Shown in pieces: positions 24,731-35,117 of a DNA stretch of 64,000 nt. This DNA is from Nannochloropsis oceanica (Eukaryota > Sar > Eustigmatophyceae > Eustigmatales > Monodopsidaceae), in the NCBI GenBank assembly GCA_004519485.1, contig CP038106.1, positions 62,001 through 126,000 on the forward strand, read 5' to 3'. The translations under genes and the position numbers were made by a program. Under the pieces are notes generated by a model. It worked only from the letters and a program-made list of their open reading frames with translations. It was not told the origin of the DNA and ran no database searches. Position 1 is the first letter of the stretch, and every line of letters begins with the position of its first letter.

Positions 24731-27700
24731 ATGCCAGCGTCCCTCTCGCAGTCCTTCCTCCTCCATTTCCTTGTCCTCCTCCTTCCCACCCTCCTCCCCG
24801 CCCAGCTCCTCTCGGCCCACCCCTCCCTCCGCACCCGTCGCTTTCCCCCTACCTCCCCCTCCAACCCGCCTTCCTCCCTGCTTCCCATTCATGAAGATGC
24901 AAATGTGGAGAAGGGTGTAGAAGATTTGATCTACGAGATCTACGTCATTCCACACAGTCACTGCGACGCAGGGTACAAGAAGACAGTGGAAGGATACTAT
25001 CTAACCGAGGTACGCCCTCCTTTTCGCTCTCCCTTCGTTCCTCCCTCCCTCCTCCCCTCCCCTCCATCCATATCCATATTCACCACTGTTCTTCCTCGTC
25101 CGCCGGCCACAACACGTCTTTCTAGTGCCTCCGAAATCAGTGCATGCCATTCATCCCACCACCCTCCTTCCCTCCTTCCCTCCCTCCCCCTCTCCTTCCC
25201 TCCCTCCCTCCCGCCCTCCCTTCCCCAGGTTCAATCCGTCCTCAACAGCGTCACGGATGCCCTGACCGCCCACCCCGACTACCGATTCGTATGGGCCGAA
25301 GCCTCCTACCTCTGGCGGTGGTGGATCGACCCTGCCACTCTCCCCGGTGCGTGCCCTCCCTCCCTCCCTCCCTCCCTCCCTCCCTCCCTCCCTCCCTCCC
25401 TCGTTCGTTGCAGCATCGCATCGGACTAACATCACCTTCCTCCTTCCTCCCCCCGCCCCTTACCCTCCACCTGTAGAGCGCAAAGCAAACTTCCTGCATC
25501 TGGTGGAGGAAGGCCGGCTGGAGCTGGTGGGGGGGGGATGGGTCATGCACGACGAGGCCATAGCCAGGTAGGGAGGGAGGGAGGGAGGGAGGGAGGGAGG
25601 GAGGGAGGGAGGGAGGTAGAGGTAGATAGATAGATAGGTAGGGAAATACAGAGAAGGTAACCATGCCGCGCTCAAGCTCCTCCCCTCCCTCCCCAGCTAC
25701 GAGACTCAGATCCACAACATGCAAAGTGGACACAGCCTCCTTCGGTCCCTCCTTCGGTCCCTCCCTGCCGCCTCTCAGGAGAGGATGCTGCCCAAAATAG
25801 GGTGGCAGATCGATCCGTTCGGACCCTCGGCCTGGACGCCCGCCTTAATGACGATGATGGGTAGGGAAGGAGGGGGGCAAGAAAGGAGGGAGGGAAGAGT
25901 CGAGGAGCAAGAGCATGCGCTCAGTAGTCTTCATACGCTTTCCCTCGCTCGCTCCCTCCCTCCCTCCCTCCCTCTCTCCCTTTCCTCACAGGCTTCAACG
26001 CCTGGGTGACCAACCGCATTCCCGATGCGCTGAAGGAAGCATACCGCGGCAATCAGTCGCTGCAGTTCGAGTGGGAGTGGGAGGAGGAGGAGAAGGAGGA
26101 GGGGGAGGGAGGGAGGGAGGGAGAGAGGGGAGGAGGGATGCTGACCCACGTGATGGACACACATTATGAGAGCCCTGAAGGTGAGGAGCGTGGAGGGGGA
26201 GAAAATGAGGGAGGGGGAGGATGAAGGAGGGGGAGGATGAAGGAAGGGGAGGATGAAGGAGGGGGAGGGTGTAAAAGGAGAAGGCAAACAATGCCAGAGA
26301 TTACCACAAAACCCCCACCTCATCTTACCCCTCCCTCCCTCCCTCCCTCCCTCCCTCCCTCCTGCAGGCTTTCACTGGGACGGCCCTCCCTCCTCCCCCC
26401 CCTCCTCCTCCTCCCCCCCCCTCACCCCCGCTAACCTCCCCTCCCAGGCCTCGGCCTTCCTCCTCCTCCTCAGCCAGAAGGCGACATGGTATCGCCATCC
26501 CCTCCTCTTCCTTCCCCTCGGGGGCGACTTCGAGTTCCAGAACGCATCAATTAATTTCGGCAACATGTCCTTGCTCATGGACTATATCAATGACCCCCGG
26601 GTACGCAAGCCCTCCCTCCATCCCTCCCTCCATCCTATCCTTCCTCCCTCCACACCTATCGAGGTACTTGATCTTCTTCTCCCCCCTCCTTCCCTCCCTC
26701 CTTCCCTCCCTCCCTCCCTCTCTCCCTCCCTCTCCTCCTAGGTCAGCGAGGCCTCCCGCCCCCTCTTCCAAGGCCGTCGGCCCATACTCCGCTACGCCAC
26801 GCCCGCAGAATTCTTCCACCGGCTGGAGGAACTGAGGGAGGGCGGGAGGGAGGGCGGGCAAGAGGACAGGTTGCCGGTCGTCAGGTGCGTGGAAAGGACG
26901 GCACATTGGGAGCAACACATGGTATTCACCCTCCCTCCTTCCCTCCCTCCCTCCCTCCCTCCCTCCCTCCCTCCCTCCCTCCCTCTCTGCAGTGGCTCCC
27001 CCTTCCTCCCTCTGGTGACCAACCGGGAGGACGATGGGGGGGATGGGCCCAAGGGGGAGAGTGCCTGGTCGGGCTTCTATTCAGGCTACCCGGAGGTAAA
27101 GGAGGCGGCCAGGCGGGCCGATGCGCTCTTGAGGTAGGGAGGGAGGTGGGGAGGAGGGGAGGGAGAGAGGGAGGGAGGTGGGGAGGAGGGGAGGGAGGGA
27201 GGGAGGGACATGAAGAAAGAGGCGCTCACGAACCTTTGGTTATTGATGATAAAAACACACAATTTTAACATTTACATTAATGTTTTACTCTTACGTTGGC
27301 ATTAACATTAACATAAACATTAACAACAATAACAGGGCGGCCGAGGCCATGTCTGCTCTTCTTCCGCCGTCCAGCACTCAGGCATGGCATGAGGACCTAG
27401 AGAGCGCACGGTGAGCGGTTCAATCATTTCCTTCCCCTCCCTCCTCCTCAATCTCCCCCCCTTCTTTCTCGTCCTCCTCGTCCTCCTCCTTCTCCTCCTC
27501 GCCCTCTTCCTCCTCCTCCTCCTCCTTCTTCTTCTTCTCCTTCTTCTCCTCCTCCTTCTTCTTCTTCTTCTCATTTATCCTCTCTTTTCCCTCCCTCTCC
27601 CCCCCTTTCTCCCTCAGGCGTGATGTGGACCTCCTCCCCCACCACGACAACCTCCCCGCCACTGGATACAACTTCAACAATGTCGACCTCCTCCTCCGCC

Positions 27701-28167
27701 TCCGACGCGCCTCCTCCCTCTTGGAGAGAGTGCTCTCACAAGCCGTATCAGTACTAACAGCAGGGGAAGACGCAAAGGGCCCCTCGTCCTCCCTCCCTCC
27801 CTCCCTCCCTCCCTCCGTCCCTCCTCCCCCGACAGCAACAACCGCAGCCGCAGCCACAACAGCAGCGGTGGGAGAGCCATCGCTCTCCCACCTTCCCGTC
27901 CTCCCCGCCTCCCTCCACCTGACCATGGATACAGAGGCCTTGAGAGGGATCGAGGACGGGCAGCCTCCGGTGCCCGTATGGGTCGTCAACAGCTTGGGTT
28001 GGGCGAGGTGAGGAGGAGGGAGGGAGGGAGGGAGGGGGGACTACGTGTCTTTTGAATGTCGCACCTGACGCCACCTCACCTTCTTCGCTGGGGTCCACAT
28101 TTACATCATTTTTGCCGACAGAAACGAAACGATCACTCTCCTCGTCTCTCGGGCCGACCTTCGGGTT

Positions 28168-28227
<60 letters not shown>

Positions 28228-30360
28228 TCTTCCCTCCCCATCGCACCCTCCGTCCTCACCCCACTTTTCTCACAAGCGACGCCCCATCCGTTTATCGACG
28301 CCGCCTTCCTCCTCTCCTTCCCCCTCTCCCTTCCTCCCTTGGGCGGCCTCCTGCTTCATTTAGAAGTCTGTGGGGTGGCTCATTGGACGGCAGGGAGGGA
28401 GGGAGGGAGGGAGGGAGGGAGGCAGGCAGGAGAGGGATGCGCGGTGATGGCGGAGAGGATCGAGGCAGAGGAGGAGGGGGAGGGGGAGGGAGGGAGGGCG
28501 GAAAGGAAGATGAGAATGAGGAATGGCCGGTATGGCCTGACCTTCGGGTCTGAGATGTGCGGGCTGGCAAGCGTGGCTGTGAAGGAGGGAGGGAAGCAGG
28601 GAGGGGCAGAGATGGAGGAGGAGGTGAAGGTGACGCAGTCGTTTTGGGTTTACGATTCGCCGGCAGATTCGGTGTATTTCTTCAGGTTGGGAGGGAGGGA
28701 GGGAGGGAGGGAGGGAGGGAGGGAGGGAGGGAGGGAGGGAGGGAGGGAGCGGGGGAGCGGGGGAGCGGGGGAGGCAGGCATTAGGCGATGGAAGGAAGGA
28801 ATGTCTTCATCCTTTCTTCCAACTCCCTCCATTTGTCCTCCCTCCCTCCCTCCCTCCCTCCCTCCCTTGACAGGCCTAACGGAACAGCCAAACCCTACAT
28901 CCGCCCCTCCTCCTCCTCCTCCTGCCGCCTCGTGGGATTCACAGGCCCCGTGCTCTCTCAAATCTGGGGAGAGATCGACCAGGGAGGGAGGGAGGGCGGG
29001 GGGGAAGGCGAGAGGGAGGGCGGGCGGCACCTGCGGTGGACAGCACAGCTTTACCATACGGAAGACAATGAGGAGGAGGAGGCCCGCATGCCCTTCACCA
29101 TCCTCTCTCTCTCCGCACCAGGGCCTTTGCAAGACGTCATTATGCGCTTTACCTTCCCCCCTTCCTCCTCGCCGCCCTTCCTCACCACCTTCGATGGCGG
29201 GCTCCTCCCACAGCGGCGGAGCACCCTCTCCTTCCCCCCTTCCTCCCCCCCTCCCTCGATCGGCGCGCAGTACTACCCGCTGGTGGGCCGGGCCTCCCTG
29301 GGAGACGATTTCCACATCCTCTCACACGCTCCTCATGGCGTGGCGTCGCTAGAGGAGGGGCAGCTTGAGGTCATGCTGCATCGGCGGGCATCGGTGGGTG
29401 AAGCAGGAAGGAAGAGAGGAAGGGAGGAGGGAAGGAAGGAGTCCGAGTTGTAGAGGTCCGTCGTTGATCAGCATCTCATCTTGTTCATTCCTTGCTCCCT
29501 CACTCCTTCCCTCACAGTACGACTCGGTCTACAATCTCCGAGGGGACGACCGAAGCACCGTCTCCCTTTCCCCCTTCTTCCTCTCCTTTCTCAGCAGCAG
29601 CAGCAGCAGAACTAGTAGTCAGAGTATTAGCAGCGGTAGCATCAACAGCAACCATGAGCAGACGCTGCGTCGTGCCACTGCGGCCCTGCAAGCCCCTCTC
29701 CTAGTGCTAGCGCCCTCACCCTCCTGGCCCTCGGTGGGTGCCGACACCAGTGATGAAATGAGACGTCCCTCCCCCTTCTCCTCTTCTTCCTCCTCCTCTT
29801 TTCCCTCTTCTTTGTCCATCTCTTCCCTTTCCTCCTTTTCGTTCCTGGAAGGGGGACGAAGTAGAGGGAGAGGGAGGGAGGGAGGGCTGCCGGCGTCGGT
29901 GCATCTGCTGGGGTTGAGTGAAACCGCTTTCGTGAGAGGAGGGAGTGAGAGGGGGAAGGGGGACGGAGGGGGAGAGGAGAGAGTCTTGACATTGCAGCTC
30001 GAGCATCTTGGCGAGGGAAGGGAGGAGAAGGAGGAGGAAGTGGTCCTGGACCTCGGAAAGCTATTGAGGCGGTGGGAGAGGGAGGGGTGGAGGGTGGAGA
30101 TGGTGGAGGCACGGACGTTGACTGGGTTGTATGCCCAAGAGAGTTCGCAGGCCAAGGGGAGGAAAGGGTGTGTGTTGCGGTGGGAGGAGGAGGGAGAAGA
30201 ACAAGGGGCACATCTGACATTGCGGCCTTCTGGGTTTTGCACGATTGAAGTTGGGATGGTGAAGGGGGAGGAAGTGGAGGAAGTGAAGGGAGAGGACGAG
30301 GAAGAGGAGGGTGTGGCGGTCGCGGCAGTCGCGAGGAAAGAGGCAGGAAAAGGTGGTTGA
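24731..30360 (+). CDS. GH38 alpha-mannosidase, secretory pathway
   Basis: Thirteen exons: 24731-25009, 25229-25346, 25477-25567, 25697-25860, 25992-26180, 26368-26600, 26742-26884, 26993-27133, 27336-27410, 27618-28007, 28122-28685, 28874-29393 and 29518-30360. They give about 1249 residues. An N-terminal signal peptide (FLLHFLVLLLPTLLPAQLL) precedes the catalytic domain. GH38 motifs seen are IPHSHCDAGY (zinc ligands His and Asp, residues about 72-81), FVWAEASYLWRWW, WQIDPFGPSAWTP with the nucleophile Asp near residue 200, and LPHHDNLPATGY near 484. Compared with the family, the Trp after the Asp-x-Gly is Tyr and FGHS is FGPS. A poly-Ser run from (AGC)n at 28170-28230 and a GREGG stretch in the same exon are insertions. 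It probably trims mannose from glycans in the Golgi or vacuole; the compartment is not shown. Confidence 0.93.
28170..28230 (+). repeat. (AGC)n microsatellite inside the mannosidase coding region
   Basis: About twenty AGC units encoding poly-Ser in the mannosidase frame. The same tract would read as poly-Gln or poly-Ala in the other plus frames. Confidence 0.9.
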
Positions 30361-31759
30361 GATAGGTAGTTCATGTAAAGCAATTGTGGGAGTTGTTCCA
30401 ATCGATTAAATGTTTATTTGGTTATTTTTTTTTATTTCTTTTCAAGGTTTGCCTTCCCTCCCCTGATCTGCAGCTTTCCTCTATGGGCTCATTTCCGCCA
30501 TTACATTGGCTCGCCATATGAGATGCACGCTATCCGATCAAGGGGGCGGTGCAGCATTTGTTGCCATCGCACAAGGCGGGGAGACGACAGACTGGGCTTC
30601 TACAAAGGTAAGCGCGCACATACAGCACGCCATTCGTTAAAGCTAGCCTTGTGTGCGCGCATCCCGCACATGCTCCACGACGAGTTCGGAAAACCAATAA
30701 AACGAGAACGCAAGAGCGAAAAAAAGGAGAAGCATATCTATAGCACGATTTAGATCTTGTCCACCCCATTCGCTGCAGTTGGATGTGGCCACCTGCCAGC
30801 CTCCCATGACGAAAGGCACAATTTCAGACAAGTATGATCTCCAAAATGCACCAAATTCATGGACTACGAGGTCGAGAGCGAAAAAAAGGATGAGGGAAAT
30901 GGCAAGCGGAATAGAAGGCATTGGTCCTACGACATAACTACGGGTGCGGGTGGGGGTCCTACGAATCTTCTTTCGCGGGACTGACTCGTGCGCCCCCTCC
31001 TGTGGTGGGACTGAGGATGTCATCCCCTGAAAGGAGAAGATCCCGCCTGTGCGCCAACCACGCGCTGTAGTACCCATACATTGGCATATGTATCGAATTG
31101 TTTTTTTCCCTGCGTGTCACATAATCGGGTTGTGGTATGTTGGGTACCAGCTCTCCAAAAGCGCCGACGTGCGTGGCGAAATGAAAATAAAATAACATGG
31201 CACCTCCCGCCGCAAGCAGATCGGCTCGTTGCGTCCCACTGTCCTACATGAGTTCCTGTCACTTGGACAATCACAACAATGCCTGTCGCGATTCGCATCT
31301 CTGGTGTGCCTGCATGGTGCTATGGTGGCTTTTGTTATCGTCGGTTGCTTTTGTTCCCGAGTCGCCGCGGGACGGTGACGAGGAACAACGGTCTTATCCC
31401 CCTCACGGCCAAAACCAAAAACGCAAGCGGCGGGATGCACCCCTCAACGAATAGAAGTGGCACAAAAATTAAAATCTATGTTGATTAGAGTGCGAGCTTT
31501 GTTTGTTTGTCTTGCGATGGTCTTTCTCTTTGTGCATTCTTGCTTGTGGTCATCCTATGGTGGTTACATGGCCAAGTTTACTACCCAGTAGCGCCGCGAC
31601 ACACCCTCGCTAGTGGACGTAGCACTTTTCCTAGGATTGGAAAATGTCTGGGTGTCCCTTAGTAGACACTACAGAGTGCTTTCGTTCCTGGCTCACTTTC
31701 TGCACTATTTACCCGTGCACACACAGCCACCACCACCAACCACCATCCTCTCAACAACA
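30361..31759. other. Intergenic region
   Basis: No gene is supported. A minus-strand frame at 30643-31077 has two hydrophobic stretches (SIPLAISLILFFALDLVV and AIDMLLLFFALAFSFYWF) but no family match and no conserved start context. The sequence GAGCGAAAAAAAGGA occurs at about 30715 and 30879. Confidence 0.5.
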
Positions 31760-33197
31760 ATGATGAAGTCTATCGCTTTCCTCTTGGCTTTCGCCTCCTC
31801 CGCTTCCGCTTTCAGTGGGCAGGTAAGCACGACAGGTAGTGGTGGTACTACGGGCGGGACGGGAGGGAAAGATCTACAGCTACACGTATGCTGAATCAGA
31901 GCCACACCTGGACCCACCTCTCCTTTGTCTCCCTTTTCACCCACTCTTCCCACTCACACAACACCCGCAACAAGCTGCTCGCGAGAGTGTGCGTAAGTGT
32001 ACATATCCCATTTCCCTCCCTGGCGGCCACCACCGCCCGTCCACCCGTACCCACTTACAACCACGTGTTTCACATATATTCCCTGTCCCTCTTCCCCCAT
32101 TCCATTCCCAGCTCACCTCTTCTCGCACACGCATAACCACTCACGGCTTCACCCCTTCCCCTCCCGACGCTCTTTGGCAGCCATCCCCACTTGTCGGCTA
32201 CGGCTACATACCATAGCGAGGCCATACCAACGCGAACCCGACGTACCTAGCTACAATCCCACACAACCACACACCCAGACATCCACAAACTCACATCCAC
32301 ACACACCTCTCTCCTAATCTCGCACACCTTCCACATCCTACACATCGTCACCCTTACCCTCCCACCCTTCCTCACCGTTTCCTTTTTACCACAGTCGACA
32401 TTCTACGGCGCGGGCGGCGCCGGTCAGGGCGGTGCCTGCATGCTTCCTCGAGGCTTTAATGGCGTGGGTGTAACTGTGGCCATGAACCAGGCTCAGTATG
32501 AAGGCTCCTGCGGCAAGTGTATCAAGGTACGTTTCTGTGGCGGTGAGGGCATGGAAACTGCCGCGGCGTTTCTTGGGCTTTCATCTCCTGTCCCTCGTCG
32601 AGGAACTTTCTCTCCATGTCTCCATCACGCCCTAAACTAATTATTTTCCTTCCATGCCTGTCTCTCTCGTCACTCCATTCTACCCCCCCTTCCATAGCTG
32701 ACTGGCCAGGGTGACGGCTTGGGTGGCACCCCTGTGATCGGGCCCATCTTCGCGACCGTCGACAATCTCTGCCCGGAGTGCAGCTTCGGCGATATCGACC
32801 TGGGCCTAGGCGGCGATGGCCGATGGCAGACACAGTGGGACTTCGTGGACTGCGGTAAGTCACCCGCAAAAGAAAGGGAGAGGGAAGGGGGTTGAGGGAT
32901 GATGATAGATGTCGACCGTCTTGTGAACGTTGACTCCCTCGTCGCTCACCTTTTCCCTCTTCTACCCTGGAACACGAACGAATAGGCATGGCTGCTTCCG
33001 CCTGGTCTCAGCTACCCGGTGGCAGGCGTAACCTCCGTGGCGCGGACGATGCGTCTCCGGATGCGTCCAAGCCCTTGATGCTCGGCCCGGGCATGTACGT
33101 GATGCCCGACGGCATCAAGGACTTGGACACTGTCAAGGCCATGTTCCATGCGGGCAACGGGACCGCCGTCGCCGCCGCCCTAAGTGGAGGGAACTAA
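31760..33197 (+). CDS. Expansin-like secreted protein (double-psi beta-barrel)
   Basis: Exons are 31760-31822, 32395-32526, 32698-32854 and 32986-33197, giving about 187 residues. A clear signal peptide (MMKSIAFLLAFASSASA) ends before Phe-Ser-Gly. The mature part starts at once with a barrel of the expansin/RlpA/EG45 type: STFYGAGGAGQGGACM, then CGKCIKLTGQGDG, VDNLCPECSFGDIDLGL and WDFVDC, with paired cysteines in the family order. Expansin-type domains bind and loosen polysaccharide walls, so an extracellular wall role is likely. The family's HFDL motif appears here as GDIDL, keeping the Asp-Leu. There is no second cellulose-binding domain; the tail is short. The Ala-Phe cleavage site resembles a plastid leader, but no transit peptide follows. 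Confidence 0.8.
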
Positions 33198-34242
33198 GGA
33201 GAGGCAGGGAGAGCAGGAAACGCTGACGAGAGGGTCGTCCTTTCCCTTATTTTTGGTTATTTGTGTGCGGTGTCCCGGCCTTGTTACGTACGGGTGATTT
33301 TGAGTTAAAGAATTAGACGGCGATCGATAAAGTGTGAGTTAATGCAAGTAAATTATCAATTGCGGGCAGATGAGGTCCTAGAGGTGGGAGGCGAGTGGGC
33401 AGCTGCGGGCAGAGGTACTGTGATCAGTTGAGTGGTTCACCATGAGAAGAACTGAGACGGAAAGAACGACCTTAATAAAAACCTGAAAAGAAAATGGGTT
33501 GGTACAGTAGAGGTCGGCCACGGCCGAGTGACTGTGGTTACGGCTACATGTGAGTGAGAAGGAGTGAAGGAGAAATTGGGAGCTCGACACTACATGCCCG
33601 GGCGCCTGAAAACAATTCAGAAAAACGGAAATGAAGACCTCAAAGAAAAATGGTTGTTTCTAATAGAAAGGTCGCCCTGACTACGCATGCTCTGTGTGTG
33701 TGAGAGATACAGAGAGAGAGAGAGTCTGTGGATGTGATGTGGCTGACCTGTGTGCTTCTAGACGGGGAAATGAAACAAGACAAAATATTAAAAAAAACGA
33801 GAGAACCCAGAAGAGGGAAACGTGGCTCATTATGCAGGTCCTTTGGATGGATTGAACGTTGGTAGAGCTGTGTCGGTACGTGTGTGTGATAGAGAACGAG
33901 AAAGACAATAGGAGAATAGATGGAGCGTCCAGGGATTGGGGCTGAGAGGCACGTCGACAAGGGGTTAACTTGTTGGTTGGTTGAGGTGAGAGAGAAAGAG
34001 AGGAACCATCGAAATGAAAAAAAAAGGGAACCGTGAAATACGAAAGCTTCTGCGTAGTTAATTGTTCTCTTTTTTTAGGGGGCGAGAGCGGGACGGTATT
34101 TGTCCGTTCTTCACCTCATCGGCAGCTTGTTTGCCTGTGTACATACCGCGAGAACTCGGGAAACAGGAACTGATCACAGATGAGTGCTACTTTCCAATGC
34201 TTTACCCGCTTTAACATTGAGATGGTGTTGACATACCTCAAC

Positions 34243-34443
34243 AATTCTTTTCTGTTGTAGTTGTAGCTATCCTACAATCCTAAACTATCGCATGCAACCT
34301 TTACTTGCAAACAAATGCTACTTACCCAAGCTGAAGTCCGCTACGTCACAGGATTACGTACAAGGGGAAGTCTTCCAAAAATAAAATGTTGCGTGCGCTT
34401 CCCCTTAGTGGGTCCGAGTTGTGAAGCGGCTTTGACAGCTTTT
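34243..34443 (+). repeat. Dispersed ~140-bp repeat, copy R2
   Basis: The left arm of the inverted pair. It shares TGTAGCTATCCTACAATCCT, CTATCGCATGCA, the CTACGTCACAGGAT block and GGTCCGAGTTG with copy R1. It contains about 50 bp more than R1 between its blocks. Confidence 0.8.
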
Positions 34444-34682
34444 TAACCGGCAAAGTCCTCGGACGGTGAGAGCATGAGTTGTGGGAGTTGTGGGTAAGCT
34501 GTCCCTTACCGCTCAAAAGGGAGGATCAATTTCTGTCGAAAGGCCCGAGGAAAGATAATTGAACATAAATAACTTTTAACTGCGTTCGAGGTTTCAATGT
34601 GGAGCTGTAGTCCCGATTTTAGGCGGGCTAAGTGGGTAGCCCCGCATATAGGCTATTGAAAGGTCTCCCAGCAATGTCAAAT

Positions 34683-34806
34683 CCGCTCACCAACGGCAAT
34701 ATTTTATAGTTGGAAGGCTTCCCCTCGTATGTCATCCTGCGACATGGTGAGGGTTGCATGCGATAGTTCTAGGATTCTAGGATAGCTACGAGAAAAAAGA
34801 ACTAAG
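34683..34806 (-). repeat. Dispersed ~140-bp repeat, copy R3
   Basis: The right arm of the inverted pair. On the minus strand it reads TTAGTTCTTTTTTCTCGTAG, CTATCGCATGCAACC, ACATACGAGGGGAAGCC and GTTGGTGAGCGG, in the same order as copy R1. Confidence 0.85.
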
Positions 34807-35117
34807 TGCGAAGTGCTTAGTGGGTGTGGAGCGACACGGTGGGGAGGTTATTTGCGTCTTGTTGGTCTTGTCCATGTGTCGTTTGGACTGGCGTCCTATC
34901 CTCGTCTTGTCCTCCTCTGCCATAGACAAGGAGCTGTAGAGTATCTATGTTGCGACTGCAAGCTTGCACGGGTACGCTGGGGTTTACAAACCGTGACTTT
35001 GCTTGATCTTTCCCTCAAAGCTTGCCCCGCATCGTTCGTGCTTGATCTCGGTCGCAAACCTTGCTGCACGCGAAGCCACTCAACGCCATGCACACCAAAC
35101 ACTGCAGGGGTAACGCC

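Larger units (their letters stand above)
34243..34806. mobile_element. MITE-like element with long inverted ends (tentative)
   Basis: The left arm (about 34243-34443) and the right arm (about 34683-34806) are copies of the dispersed repeat in opposite orientation. Both start from TTCTTTT and TAGCTATCCTA(C/G)AATCCTA, then CTATCGCATGCAACC, then AGGGGAAG(C/T)CTTCC. About 240 bp of unrelated sequence lies between. No transposase is present. I could not define a clear target-site duplication, so class and boundaries are tentative. Confidence 0.55.
33198..35117. other. Intergenic region with an inverted-repeat element
   Basis: The 3' region of the expansin-like gene is followed by a GA-rich stretch around 33700-33730 and by the element at 34243-34806. 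From 34810 to 35117 lies the presumed promoter of the methyltransferase gene. No coding region is supported. Confidence 0.6.

Noticed and set aside
30643-31077. Minus-strand frame of 144 codons with two hydrophobic stretches
   Set aside because: No recognisable family, no supported splice structure and no repeat of its pattern; chance open frame is as likely.
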